Assembly (NCBI GenBank): GCA_963576735.1
Contig: OY755171.1
Span: forward strand, 8,866,001-8,930,000
Direction: 5' to 3'
From: Bedellia somnulentella
Lineage: Eukaryota; Arthropoda; Insecta; Lepidoptera; Bedelliidae
Length of the DNA stretch: 64,000 nt
Positions 32,633-43,693 of this stretch are shown here, in pieces. Both the position numbers and the translations under genes were made by a program. Numbering within the stretch: the stretch's first letter is position 1; the number at the start of each line of letters is the position of its first letter. The notes under the pieces were generated by a model. It had not been told where the DNA came from and made no database searches. It saw only the letters and a program-made list of their open reading frames with translations.

Positions 32633-33014
32633 TTTCCTTTTTTTTCTTATTATATAATTTCCATTATTCTGTTTTTACACTTGTTACTAAAAATAATGAC
32701 TAAATCCCGTAGCAATTAAGGTTGTCCTGCCATTTTGATCTTCCAAAACTAAGTAGGTAATACGGTTACCCAAATCTTTAATTAAAGAATCTCTTATTTT
32801 TAAGATTGCCAGTTTTATTTTTATAAATTTTTAAATTGGAAACTTCACCCTTTTTCACAATTTTGACTATTTAGTCGAGATAAATTTAGGTGACACCTAT
32901 TAATTAACAAAACTATGCTGTACTATGTAACAAGATATGATTGCAAAAAATATGGTAATAATGTGGTATTTTAGACACTTCTGTATCTATGCTATGCATA
33001 TAATAAATCATATA
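32633..33014. other. Unassigned non-coding DNA
   Basis: AT-rich, nothing recognised. Confidence 0.35.
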
Positions 33015-33475
33015 TAGAGCTAATGTAGATAGTATTGTTAGTAGAGGACAGCCTCGTAAAACGTTTCTTGACTAGATAGAAGGGGTTCTGATAAAGGCGA
33101 GGGGGTTGGTCCGAAGTGAGAAGAATGAAGGAACATTATTTTAGTAATATTATTTTAAATGTATATCTGTGTTTAATGTGCTGTATTCTATTGTTGATCT
33201 CCTTTTCCTTTGTAATATTTTTATTATTTTTTATGAAATTTACGTTTACTTTCTTTATGTTGATTGTCAAGTGTTTCTTAATGCATGTGAGTGTAATTGT
33301 GCTTTTCTCTGTATGTAGCAATGAATAAATGTTTTCTTTCTTTCTTAACATATGAGTATGAGAAGAATAATGAATGTAAGGGAAGCAAGAGAGATTTGTC
33401 AAGATCGTGCTAAGTGGCGACCGATAGTCTCCGCATACCCCAATGGGAATAATGGGCATGAGTATAAGTTGACTG
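33015..33475 (+). pseudogene. Family C LINE 3' fragment split by a later retroposon
   Basis: The left half (33015-33130) corresponds to the GRPRRTHLDQIE-VLKKA region with a stop. The right half (33351-33460) reads MRRIMNVREAREICQDRAKW and PIVSAYPNGN. Between them lies an insertion ending AATAAATGTTTTCTTTCTTT. AACAT at both joints is a possible 5-bp duplication. Confidence 0.75.
33136..33349 (+). mobile_element. Short retroposon 3' end inserted into the LINE fragment
   Basis: AT-rich ~214 bp ending in a polyadenylation-like AATAAA and a TTTC repeat. It interrupts family C sequence that would otherwise be continuous. The source family is unknown. A similar AATAAAGAAAGAAAG tail occurs at 3036. 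Confidence 0.55.
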
Positions 33476-34349
33476 AATATTGTCGAATAGTATACTAAAC
33501 ATTATATTGTATGAATGCAGAGGACACATCATTCAGACTCCACTCAATAGCACATTCAGTGGTAGTATATAAAGTGGAAAGTGGCCTTTATTTGGTTTAT
33601 TCCAATATCCCATCGCGGGGCGCAGCTGCATACTTCTCTGTACTCTTTGACTGCAAACACTATCTTTCAAAAGCATGATACATATGAGTTTTGTTCTCTG
33701 TACACTAGTGATTGACGGTATTACCCTTTATCGTTCCCAGGATTTGCAATGAAGTGCGCAATGGATAACGAAAATTCAATTTCGGACGTCTGAATAGTGA
33801 ATACGCGTATTTATTTACCCGAATCATATTGGAGAAACTGGGAGAGAATTTAGTTTGCTTTCGGTAGCCGTCAGTTATTCCATCTATAAATTGAGATATT
33901 GTTGGAATAATAAATAAAATATAAGGTTATAGTACCTTTGCGTTATTTTTTAATACTTCATTGTTAAACAGAAAGTGTTGTTACAATATATCATTTTATT
34001 CTGTTGGTGGTTTGATCATAAAGTAATATGGAGCTAAAATATACTAAAAAGTATCTTGTAAAAACGGGTGTCCTTGGTATATCGCGTGAATGCACTGACC
34101 AAACTAACGTGGATGCTCAGAACCATAGGTGACAAGAGTTCATAAGTTTAAGTAAATCCTATTAGGAAAGTTCGGAATAAAACTTTGGCTTTGCGTGACC
34201 GTTGTATTAAGAATATATATGTTATTTCAGTTAGTCAGTTTAAGTTTTTTATCATGGTTTTATCCAATCTAACATCAAAGTCACTGACAGATGTTACTCT
34301 GTGTTCGCTGATGTGCACTAATAATTAATCAAAGTATTTTTTAGCTTTT
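33476..34349. other. Unassigned DNA downstream of the BEL/Pao ORF
   Basis: I looked for a 3' LTR matching the sequence upstream of the Gag ORF (36.8-37.2 kb) and found none. No gene. Confidence 0.4.
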
Positions 34350-36707
34350 TCAAGCGTTCTTTGTGCTTTCTTTTATGTGTTGATACATGAGTATGTTGCC
34401 AATATGAACGGGCGCAGCACTTGTGCGTCTCCTCCACGTCCACAAGTTGATCCACGTTGTAGGGACCTCTCGAAGATTGTGGTGGAGTAGACTAAATAAA
34501 AAGCCGATTTGTTTTGGTAAGGTGTATGTATCACCAAGACGGTAATCTGGTGCCTTGAGTGGGCTGAGAGGACAGAAACGTCTAGTTTTTAGTCTATGAG
34601 TTCTAGTTAACTTAGTAAAAGAACTGCTACTAACAAAATTACTAGTTTGTGAATTTTGTGATGATGAATGGGAAATCTTGCCAGCTATAATCCAGCCTAG
34701 CTGTGAATGATGCAGCATGGGTAGGCCTGGACCTAAGGTGAGCCTTTCGGAGCCAAGTAGATCCCAGAATAGATCGCCTCCAATCATAATATCAGCCTTT
34801 AGTGGTTGATTGAATTGAGGATCAGCTAATGTGATAGCTGAGGGAAGAGTGATATTTGAAACATCAATGGGTTGATTAGAATGCCTTCTTGCAATGGAAG
34901 GCAACACCAAAAAGGTGTGAAGATGTGAGTACGTACCTGTGTGGGCACGAATCAACGCTGAGCACTGTTGTGGTCTCAGGTTAAGAGAAGTGTTCCCAAC
35001 GCCTGCAACACTGTTGTGTATTGAGGGTGTGGAAGCTAACTTAAGGCGATTCCTTAAGTCAGCGGAAATAAAAGAGTAGTCAGAGCCGCTATCTAGCAAG
35101 CATCTGACTGTCTCCACCTTACCATTTTGGGGATTGATGATGTCAATCATGGCGGTGGAGCGAATGATCCCTGAAGGGGAAACTGGAGGACTGAGAGAAA
35201 GCAACTGAGGCATTGAAGTGACAGGATGTGATGATGGAGCAACATCATTTTGAAGAAGGGGAGAGCTGCGTATCAAAGTGTGATGGTGTCCACCACACTT
35301 ACGACAGTCTCCATAGGGACACTTGGGAACCATATGGTCAGACTGAAGGCAATTTGTGCAAACCTTAAGCCCAGTGACCCTACTCCGTCTGTCAGCCAAT
35401 GTGAGCTTTCTGAAACGAAAGCATCGGAACAGTAAATGTTTACCCTTGCAAAGGGGGCACTTGAAATTAGTATTGGTTGTAACTGTTGATGCTAGAGTGG
35501 CATTGGGTAAATGTGAGGGCAATTGAGGATTGCTAGCCTCACCGTTTACCTTACCTGAAGTGGAAACAATAAAAGCTTGAGGTGGATTTATTGTTTGTTT
35601 AATATGATTGGTGTTACTATGATAGTACTTAAATTCATGATTATTGTTATAATGACTGTTAATTGAAGCCTGTGATGTGATAACCCTTACCTTACTTTGA
35701 GGTAATGTCTCTAATATGTCAGCTCTTATCTTTAAAAATTCCTTTAAATCATTGAAGGTTGGGAACTCTGAATGAAGATTGCCTTTGTATTCTTCCCATT
35801 TGACATTGGTATTTTGATCAAACTTTGAGGAAGCTAAATGAATTAAAATAGAATCCCAGTGTTGAACTGGTTGACCTAAAGTTTGTAGGGCCCTAACATT
35901 CTTAGTGATGTGGTCACTTAAGAACCTAAGAGACTTATCTGATACACTCTGCATAACCTTAAAGTTAAAGAGGGCACTGAGGTGATTATTAACTAATTGT
36001 TTTGTATTGTTATACCTTTCACATAATATATTCCATGCTTCTACATAATTGAAATCAGATACCTCAAGATTTGCTATAACCCTGGCTGCTTCACCTTGTA
36101 GGTATGAGCGGAGGTAATGAAATTTATGAATAGGTTTAATATGATTATTATTGTGAATAAATGATTCAAATGTATCTCTGAATTCAAGCCATTTGAAGTA
36201 TGAACCATCAAACTTAGGTATAGTGATTTCAGGTAGCCTAAACCCCATTGTGCCTTGACCATTACAGTGGCATGGATGGGAGGCCTTTGACCCTTCAGTG
36301 GCATCTTGGAATTGGTCTGCAGGTTTGTTGACACCGAGCAGATTTCGTGCCTTCACAATATAAGAACAGAATTCATTTGATATGAGTTCTCTTTCATCTA
36401 ATTCATAATCTAAGTTACTAAAATTAAGAGCTTCCATTTGTGATTGCAGGTGTTCAAATTGAGAGTTTAACTCCAAGAACTTATCTAGCTTTAATGATAA
36501 CATCTGTTCATCCCTTGATGACAATGGATGGGATTCACACGATTCTAGTAAATTAAACAAATATTTCTTAAAGTGGGTTATTTGCCCTTTGATGGAACTG
36601 CGTTTATAATTGAGTGCAGTATATTCCTCACTAATCACTTTAGCAGGGCTAGAACCTCTGATATGTTGTGAAGTAATTGGTTTGAGAGTTGACTGACTGT
36701 CTGTCAT
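34350..36707 (-). CDS. BEL/Pao retrotransposon Gag plus protease, rest of pol missing
   Basis: An unbroken minus-strand frame. I chose the Met at 36707 (MTDSQSTLKPITS), while the frame is open to 36725. Counting from 36725: a helical Gag region (30-340) with the Pao-type block LPEITIPKFDGSYFKWLEF (164-182), Cys/His knuckles (CPLCKGKH 423-430, VCTNCLQSDH 455-464, DCRKCGGHHH 473-482), and an aspartic protease with CLLDSGSDYSFIS (542-554) and the IMIGGDLFWDLLG block (646-658). In BEL elements RT, RNase H and integrase follow. Here the frame ends about 110 residues after the protease with unrelated sequence, and no pol is found downstream. It is therefore a deleted copy, yet the 786-codon frame has no stop, which is unexpected for dead DNA. 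Confidence 0.87.
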   Translation of the reverse strand: MTDSQSTLKPITSQHIRGSSPAKVISEEYTALNYKRSSIKGQITHFKKYLFNLLESCESHPLSSRDEQMLSLKLDKFLELNSQFEHLQSQMEALNFSNLDYELDERELISNEFCSYIVKARNLLGVNKPADQFQDATEGSKASHPCHCNGQGTMGFRLPEITIPKFDGSYFKWLEFRDTFESFIHNNNHIKPIHKFHYLRSYLQGEAARVIANLEVSDFNYVEAWNILCERYNNTKQLVNNHLSALFNFKVMQSVSDKSLRFLSDHITKNVRALQTLGQPVQHWDSILIHLASSKFDQNTNVKWEEYKGNLHSEFPTFNDLKEFLKIRADILETLPQSKVRVITSQASINSHYNNNHEFKYYHSNTNHIKQTINPPQAFIVSTSGKVNGEASNPQLPSHLPNATLASTVTTNTNFKCPLCKGKHLLFRCFRFRKLTLADRRSRVTGLKVCTNCLQSDHMVPKCPYGDCRKCGGHHHTLIRSSPLLQNDVAPSSHPVTSMPQLLSLSPPVSPSGIIRSTAMIDIINPQNGKVETVRCLLDSGSDYSFISADLRNRLKLASTPSIHNSVAGVGNTSLNLRPQQCSALIRAHTGTYSHLHTFLVLPSIARRHSNQPIDVSNITLPSAITLADPQFNQPLKADIMIGGDLFWDLLGSERLTLGPGLPMLHHSQLGWIIAGKISHSSSQNSQTSNFVSSSSFTKLTRTHRLKTRRFCPLSPLKAPDYRLGDTYTLPKQIGFLFSLLHHNLREVPTTWINLWTWRRRTSAAPVHIGNILMYQHIKESTKNA

Positions 36708-36725
36708 GATCAAATAAGTCAACAA

Positions 36726-37260
36726 ATGTATAATTAAATGTAAAAAATTGTAAAATATTTGTAATTAATAAGTTCCTGGAGTTAATGTGTGTTAAATGGG
36801 GAATTTAAATACTAAAACTGTAAAATTGGCTTACGCTCCTTGTAAAAATGAAGTGAAGCCACTGGAACGACAGGCTGTATATGCAGTTGCTCGTAGTGTA
36901 GTCAACCACTTGTGATACAGCTAGCTGTCTCCTCTGGTTGAGTTCAGTGTCAATATTGCTGAAATAGTTTAAGCACTGATGAGTATATGCACTTTGAAAT
37001 TGTTGCCCTTAAAGTAAAGAAAGACACAGAGACTGGCATGAACCTAAGCAATGTGACAAATGAATAATTAAACAAATTAATTCAGTAAAAAAGTAGAAGG
37101 CCACTATGGTTAGTGGTATGCCGGCACATGTGAGGTTAATCCTGCATGTGACAACCTATATCAATATCTGCGCTGTTACTTCCACTGATTGAATGTAGAT
37201 GAGTAAAGCGAGTATGTTATGCTTAATAAAAACCAAAAGATCTGATCTGTTCATGATAAC
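36726..37260 (-). other. Probable leader and 5' LTR remnant of the BEL/Pao element
   Basis: The only hint of an LTR is a TG start (TGTCACATGCAGGATTAACC, reading leftward from 37153). There is no second copy to confirm it and no certain primer-binding site. No gene. Confidence 0.3.
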
Positions 37261-37434
37261 AATATTTCGTAGAAAAAGAAGTATATACTGACATATAAGA
37301 TTTTTTACACATATCCAAAAGCATAATTTAAATGCACTGCTTGCAACTTAAGTTAGTATCCCATTATACCAAATTACCTTAATTTTGGGCTAACTTGATC
37401 TGTGTATAATATGTCCGTTTATTTACATACATAT

Positions 37435-37830
37435 TCTCACGCCGTTAGTTCCCATTGGGGTAGGCAGAGACTATCGATCGCCACTTTGTACGATCCTGGC
37501 AAACCTCTCTGGCTTCGTTTACATCCATCAATCTTTTCATACATGCTCTTTTATTCTTCATACTGCGGACACCTGTCTTTTTGAGCACATTTTCTATTTG
37601 ATCCAAATGTGTCCTCCGAGGTCGTCCTCTACTAACATTACCTTCCACATTGGCTCTATATATCTCTTTCACCAATTTACTGTCATCCATCTTCTCTATG
37701 TGCCTAAACCATCTCAACATTCCTTTTTCTATCTTTCTTACAATATCATCTTTTACACCACACCTTTCACGAATCACATCATTCCTCACACGATCACATA
37801 ACCTTACATTACACACTTTTCTGAGGGAAT
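37435..37830 (-). pseudogene. Family C LINE 3' fragment, C-terminal frame intact
   Basis: The minus strand is open for 123 codons from 37816 to 37445: MCNVRLCDRVRNDVIRERCG, KIEKGMLRWFRHIEKMDD, RGRPRRTHLDQIENVLKKTG, then a final SIVSAYPNGN. It is the best-preserved copy of this LINE end here and a useful reference for the others. The endonuclease and RT core are absent, so no function is expected. Confidence 0.87.
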
Positions 37831-38349
37831 TAAGAATTTACATTCCGTTTATTTATTTATTTATTATTTATTTATATCAAGACTACAAATATCGAAATCT
37901 TCTTAACGAACCCTTTTATTCATTTTGGTTACCAACCAACGAATACGAACAAAACTCTGTTATACAGAAACACCACCTAAAAATTGTCGAGCACAGACAG
38001 GTCATAAAGGATTTGTCAAGTATTTTCTATCAGAAGTTTTCGCGTCTCCAAATATCCTTAGGAAATTTCTTTTGGCTATTTTGTGAGATTGGATTCGAGA
38101 TCATACTGCTTCAGTAATGCACGCATAGTTTTACTAGGTCCCATCGAATGAGTTTTGTGTTGATTGGTACGTGGTTCGTGATTGAGGGCATTGTGGTTTC
38201 TGAATATGGCATTCGGAACTTTTACTTCATTTTAAATGGTTTGTACGTTAATAGGTATTATATTAATTGTAAAATGAGAACAACAACTATTAGCTTGGAG
38301 TGAGCCGTTGATTCTGTTGAGAAAGTTTCATAATTTATTGTGAATTACA
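37831..38349. other. Unassigned non-coding DNA
   Basis: Starts with a TTTATTTATTTATTATTTAT low-complexity run. No gene recognised. Confidence 0.35.
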
Positions 38350-38530
38350 TACATGTATAAACTCACGGTTATAAATCCCTAGAAGGGGTAGCTAGAGCTT
38401 CGGAATAAGAAATTTTCTCAGCCGCTTTTGGTTGTTGAGTGGGGAAAAGATATCAATACAAATGTGATGGGTCTCCAATCCAATCTAATCGCTCAACAAT
38501 CGATTGAAAAGACTCTACACCCTTACATAT
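38350..38530 (-). repeat. Family A copy, diverged
   Basis: ACTCACGGTTATAAATCCC, GGGGTAGCTAGAGCTTCGGA, GGGGAAAAGATATCAA, GATGGGTCTCCAAT: the 3' two-thirds of family A. Confidence 0.75.
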
Positions 38531-38767
38531 TTAATATAATAATATTTTAGATAAGCATTCCATGGGCAAAGTTGTTTAGTTTGATGTCTTTTATCAATTT
38601 AAAACATAAAAAGGGTACGTTTTAAAAACGAGGTCTAGACCAATTTCATCTAAGGTATGTATTTGGGGTTTATAGCCGTAAGTATGTGCATGTATGTATG
38701 TGAATTCTTAAAGATAATTTGTAGGTATGGTGGAATAGATTACATATACTTAAAACCGCTTTATTTG

Positions 38768-39019
38768 TGCCGTGTAGTGCCGGCTTAGAATGTCGCTACC
38801 CCTTTCTACCCACGGGTGTCGTAAGAGGCGACTAAGGGTGTTGGGGCTTTGTATTGGATTTTTGGATGCGGTTGGAGACCCATCACCAAAACCCTTTGTT
38901 TTACCATCTTTTCCCCACTGAACTTCCAAAAGTGGCTGAGGAATTTTATAATTCTTTAGCTCTGGCTACCCCTTCTAGGGATTTATAGCCGTGAGTATAT
39001 GTATGTATGTATGTATGTA
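38768..39019 (+). repeat. Family A copy, near-consensus
   Basis: GCCGTGTAGTGCCGGCTTAG through GGTTGGAGACCCATCACC to CTCTGGCTACCCCTTCTAGG and GCCGTGAGTATATGTATG, followed by four TATG units. A good reference copy. Confidence 0.9.
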
Positions 39020-39884
39020 CTTACTTAAAACGTATTTCAACCTAATTATTAATTTGTAAAGCTTTACTATGTTTAGTTTTCCATAACATGTAAAGATATA
39101 GAGTATATTTAAATTAATAAGAACCTTTTATTATTATAAATTAATTAACTTTAAACATGTTAAATTCTCATCAAAATTCATACCAACTGTACTTCGTTTG
39201 TCTGTTCCGCGGTACTTTACCGCCTGAGAAGCGAACCCATTGGATAAGTGAAAATAATAATTCTTCGTTACTGTACATCCATAAATCTTACAATTTGCAA
39301 TAAAAAATTATAACCAAAAGAACAACTAAAAAGGAAACTTAAGAATTATTGCATTCTTAACAGACGGTTAAGGAAGGGTTAAATTTAATTAAGCCAAAAC
39401 TCGGTGAGCCGGAATACTTCTTGTTTTGAACTGTTTCAAGTTTTCAGCTATTAATGTTTCTTTGGAAATAATGACTTTAAATTGAAACATTCCTTTCGAT
39501 TTCAAGTTTGTTTCCCAAATACTTGAAATGAATTGCATTTTCATTCGCCCTACAATAACTGTTTTAATTGAAGATTTATAGTTGTTACTGTAGATGTTAC
39601 ATAGCTTGCAATGTATCTATATTTTTTACAAAATTTGAAGTGTGAAAAATATCAGAAATATTATTGATTATACATATTGGCCTACTTTATTTGAGTTTGA
39701 AAAAAAGTTTTGGATATTCTAAATTCATGTAATTTCAATTCAATAATTATAAAGTACATATTTTTGTATTTTACATACCAAAAAGGTTCTGAACCATTTT
39801 ATATTATTCTATTACTATTTTTAACGAAGATTCTCTGTTTCTAAAGTAAATAAAAGATAAATGAAAATATTTACTTATACTCAC
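39020..39884. other. Unassigned non-coding DNA
   Basis: Strongly AT-rich. No gene or repeat recognised. Confidence 0.35.
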
Positions 39885-39960
39885 GCCCATTGTTCGCATT
39901 GAGGTAGGCAGAGGCTGTCGATCGCAACGTGTACGATCCTGACAAATGATGAATGTGACA
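39885..39960 (-). repeat. Family C LINE 3' terminus
   Basis: TACTCACGCCCATTGTTCGC, GAGGTAGGCAGAGGCTGTCG, TGTACGATCCTGAC: the last ~75 bp of the LINE. Confidence 0.7.
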
Positions 39961-40564
39961 GGACCGAGAGAGTTTTATCAGGATCGTACAAATATGAAAA
40001 TATCACAACAAAATAGAGAATAATAAAAAAAATATATAAAAAAAGACAATTGTTTGAAGGGATGGTAACAGTTCTGAGAGGTAGTGTACAAGTACCTACC
40101 AGAGTGGTAAAACTGCACTTTATTACTGAAACTTCGATCCAGTCCATCTTCCATCTTATGCACCCTAATAGTGAAACAATAAACGAAACTTAAATACTTA
40201 AGCATGTGCTTTCATTCCATATTTTTTAATTATAAAATGTCTCGAATATTCGAAAATATGTTGAAGCAAATTTATTTGTATCTTAACAAAATAAGAACAT
40301 AAATCACAAACTAATACGATGTCTTTCGTACTATTCATGTAACTTTTACATCAGTATTGTAAGGTTTGGTTCACACAGAAAATAAATCTTTTTGTCATAA
40401 AAAAAACATAAAAAGTTTTTATTAATTTGTTTGGCTTGTTTAACGAACTTCACCCGTCACTTTTTTTCATACGATGGGGGGTCCGAAGTTTATAAATCCT
40501 ATATATATTTTGATTAAATTTTGAAAAGATAATTTTGCCATTTTCAAGTAATACATGCAAGCGT
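39961..40564. other. Unassigned non-coding DNA
   Basis: Nothing recognised. Confidence 0.35.
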
Positions 40565-40814
40565 AATTAGTACGCTATTAGTTCCCATTAACCCGTGAGA
40601 AGGCGCGCCTAATTTTCTTACACGAGAAGGCGCGCGCGAGCAAATTGCTCACACTATGATAAATGCTCATATTTTTTGTGTTTCTATATTTACTGGCTTA
40701 TAATATATTTAAATAAATAACAAAAAGTTTAGTAAATAAGAAAACAAGTATTTTCATCAAAACTATTAAACATAAAAGCCACTTCTCACGCAAATAACAA
40801 AACAACCTGCCCCC

Positions 40815-40940
40815 GTAGCATGAGGCGTGTGAGAGCGTGTATGTCGCGTGAGAAGTGAGAAACTGACAGATTGTTCATACAACATCTGTCAGTACCTCAC
40901 TTCTCACGTGACATCTACGCTCTCACACGCCTCATGCTAC
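40815..40940. repeat. 57-bp-arm hairpin inside the piggyBac element
   Basis: Bases 40815-40871 and 40884-40940 are inverted copies with about 5 mismatches in 57 around a 12-nt loop (TGTTCATACAAC). The arms contain CGTGAGAAGTGAG, related to the terminal CGTGAGAAGGCGCG, so the hairpin may derive from terminal or transposase-binding sequence. Confidence 0.85.
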
Positions 40941-41039
40941 CTATGCTGGTATTAATACATTTTTTTGGACCGTTTCATAAAAATCACAATAAAAACTGTT
41001 ACAAAACAAAAACTAAAAAGTGTTATTCATCCATTAAAT

Positions 41040-41640
41040 CTACACTAATGAGCCTCTAGAAACATACTGAATACATGTATCTCACATGTTCGGTGCAAAG
41101 TAATTGCTTGCATGAAGTACATGGTTTTTTTGAGGTTCTATTTTTACGTCTAGGACATATTGCATATTGCGTTTTCATCCGACGATTGCTACGTATCAGT
41201 TTCGTGAGGACTACGTACGACAGAACTAACGCTTTCTATGGTGTCAACACGATATTGTTCCCTATTTTCAAGATCTGTATCCGATTCATCACCAGAATCT
41301 TCTTCCAACCACGAACGAATTTGTGGTTGCATTCGATCGTCTATTTTGTATTTGTAGTGTAGCTAGAAGAAAAATATAAATTATAACATTATTACTAAAG
41401 AGTCTTTACATGATAATCAACTAAAATAAGTAAAAAAATTATATAATATGTCAGAAATAACAATGTAACTTCTTTAAACGACAAAAATAAATACTTACAC
41501 GGATGGGCGCGTGATGAGCAAATTGCCGCACGTTGGTACGCGGCCTCCACAAAAGCCTTCCTACGCGGTCGCAACGCCACTGATCAGATCGAGAATGGCG
41601 TCAGGGGAGAGGGGGTGAATAATCAGGAAGGTACATAAGT
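41040..41640 (-). pseudogene. N-terminal remnant of a piggyBac transposase
   Basis: On the minus strand from about 41343, MQPQIRSWLEEDSGDESD, then [18 protein letters not shown] gives the acidic N-terminal region typical of piggyBac-like transposases, broken by stops after HETDT. Upstream, TTTTCTTCTAG and, further up, CGTGTAAGTATTT look like a splice acceptor and donor, so the original gene may have had an intron. The catalytic DDD domain is absent. Confidence 0.65.
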
Positions 41641-41809
41641 GCTTGAATTGGTGTGGTAAGCGAAAGGCAAAAAAAATTGAATTTAATTTTTGTGTGAGCA
41701 AATTGCTCATAGCGCGCCTTCTCACGGGTTAAGGGATGCAGAGACTAACAATTGCCACGTTGTACGATCCTGATAAACTTATAGGGCATTTGGTATATTC
41801 CTCCACATT

Positions 41810-42842
41810 TTGTGCATATTCCTTATTTCATTTAAAAGTGTTCCCCGTGGTTGTCCCTAAAACTGATAGCACTATTGGAATTAGCTATCCTTCAATCTTC
41901 AATCTTGGTGGCCAGTCTTCAATAGCTACACGGCCCATATTCATGTCGATATCGATCACTGCTTTAGTCAATGATGACTTTAGGCTGCTCAAATTTTTGT
42001 CAGGTTTAGAACAGACCTACTTCTCCAATTCCTGCTAAATTTTGTAATCCAGTAGATTGAGGTCAGGGCTAGATGAGGGCCAATCTTGATGCCTTAATAG
42101 CTCAACATTCTGGCGCACAAACCACTCCTGAGTTGCCTTATGAGCAGGTGTAGAATCCTGTTGAAACACAAATGGCCGTCCTCCAAAGAGTATCTTTTAC
42201 TATGCGATCTTAAACCGTGTCTCTTAACTTAAAAACACTTCACTGGTTTTGACATCTTTTCACAAAAATACACTTTAGTAGGGCCATAGTAGGACACTCG
42301 CAACTAAATCATGATTGATGATGGATGATGACCGTGCTGCACTCTAGGAATGGCATTTCCAGGCCGCAGAGCTGGTAGCGTACACCCTGTCATTTTTTTG
42401 TTGTATCTCTCCTAAATATTAAAAAAAATCTCATCTGTAAACGGGATATCGCGGTGTCTTTTTCTTGCGTACCGCTTAAGCAATACTTTGCATTGTTTGG
42501 CTCTCATAGCTATCAGACGCGCTTTCAGAATATGTTTACAATTTTTCGTTAAGTTCGTAGTCCCAGGTGTTCATCGAGTACTTTTTTTACGGTACTTCTG
42601 GTTAAACCCATCTTCAAAGACATCAATTTCTATATGCGGTCGGGATTTCTTGCCGCACGCGCCTTGATTACTTTGATCACCCCTGGATTCCCAACGTAAC
42701 AAAGTCTACCTGTTCTTTTCTCGTCATCGACACTAGAGGTTTCATTGTACCTTTTGATGGTATGGCATACGAACCTCATCGTGATTTTTAATTTTTGAAG
42801 CAAGTTGAACATCGTCTTTGGTGGAAGGCCGCAACGAAGCAA
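41810..42842 (-). pseudogene. maT/Tc1-like transposase, heavily frameshifted
   Basis: Minus-strand pieces in order: GLPPKTMFNLLQKLKITMR (HTH-like N-terminus, open 42842-42630), VIKARAARNPDR, then RDIPFTDEIFF with the first catalytic Asp (about 42440), FVFQQDSTPAHKATQEWF with the second (about 42180) and SSSPDLNLLDYK with the third (about 42050). The second-to-third spacing is 35 residues as read. Two residues appear deleted after PAHKA, so a DD37D (maT-type) ancestor is likely. Several frameshifts and stops separate the pieces, so it is inactive. Confidence 0.75.
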
Positions 42843-43432
42843 TGCAATTACTGTTACTCAGTTCTCTTTGAAGGTCTACACTGAATGTAATTGTGATTTA
42901 GCAGATTAGTATAAAAAAAAAAAAATCGAACACCATTTCATATTTTTGTCTAGGTGTTCTATTTTTAAAATAAATTGCCAGTGACAGAATTTAAGAACCG
43001 ACTAGGTATATAGTATTTTATTTTAGAATAATCTTTTCACTATGTACTCTAAGTGCACAAACGAACGATATTATTAATCCTTATTATTTCTACGTTATCA
43101 AGTCACCTTTGATACCCTTCACCCTTCTAAAAAGGTTTTAAAAATATATATAAAATTGCGAACTCAATTGAAAAAGTATGATATGATGATCATATTGTTA
43201 TCTACAATCCAAATATGAAATAGCCTTTAGAAATGAGTTGAAAAACATTCCCTGAAAAATTTAGCTCGATTGGTTGGCCCATTTTTTACTTTAGTTTTTT
43301 TGGTGTTTTGTTTATCAATGTCATGATTATATTAATATATGAATAAACGATTGTACTAACCGTTGATAGGCTTGCCCTTTATTACGTGAATGCACAATAC
43401 TCTATATTTAAACACAAAAACAATACACAACC
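42843..43432. other. Unassigned non-coding DNA
   Basis: Includes a 13-bp A run near 42913. No gene recognised. Confidence 0.35.
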
Positions 43433-43693
43433 TCATGCAAAACTAGCGACTCTTCGATTTCTTCGAAAATACGACGTAAGCAATAAAATAAATTTTCTTC
43501 TAAGTAGCCACATGTCCACACCCTTAGTTTTTGAGTCGCCAGTACTTGATGTTGAAGGCACCATGTCGAAGTCACATTCAGCCAACTTAGGATGTTCACC
43601 GCAAATAATTTCCCATGAGGAACGTATTTTATCAACGACTGTCTGCCGCGGGGGACATCTTGACGTAATATGTTTTAGAATAACTTGCCTAGC
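43433..43693 (-). other. Unrecognised open frame with protein-like composition
   Basis: After a stop, the minus strand is open from 43693 for 86 codons beginning ARQVILKHITSRCPPRQTVV and including WEIICGEHPKLAECDFDMVP. The mix of Cys, Pro, Trp and charged residues looks more like real protein than chance. I recognise no family. It lacks a start codon and could be an exon or a decayed transposon ORF. Confidence 0.3.

Larger units (their letters stand above)
40592..41728 (-). mobile_element. piggyBac-type element with TTAA target duplication
   Basis: TTAA flanks both ends (40588-40591, 41729-41732). The ends are inverted copies CCCGTGAGAAGGCGCGC and its mirror. The subterminal AGCAAATTGCTCACA also occurs on both sides. 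At 1137 bp it is too short for a full transposase and holds only an N-terminal remnant plus a long hairpin, so it would depend on a helper transposase. Confidence 0.9.
40565..41800 (-). repeat. Family C LINE 3' fragment split by the piggyBac element
   Basis: CTATTAGTTCCCATTAA (to 40591) and TTAAGGGATGCAGAGACTAA, then GTTGTACGATCCTGAT (from 41729) join into one family C 3' end once the piggyBac element and one TTAA are removed. The LINE insertion is therefore older. Confidence 0.75.

Noticed and set aside
34350..36725. Endogenous retrovirus with env
   Set aside because: Only Gag and protease of BEL/Pao type are present. No envelope-like ORF and no LTR pair.
37598..38117. Plus-strand open frames of 67 and 155 codons
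   Set aside because: Mostly antisense to the family C LINE fragment. The extension beyond it is AT-rich with no domain.
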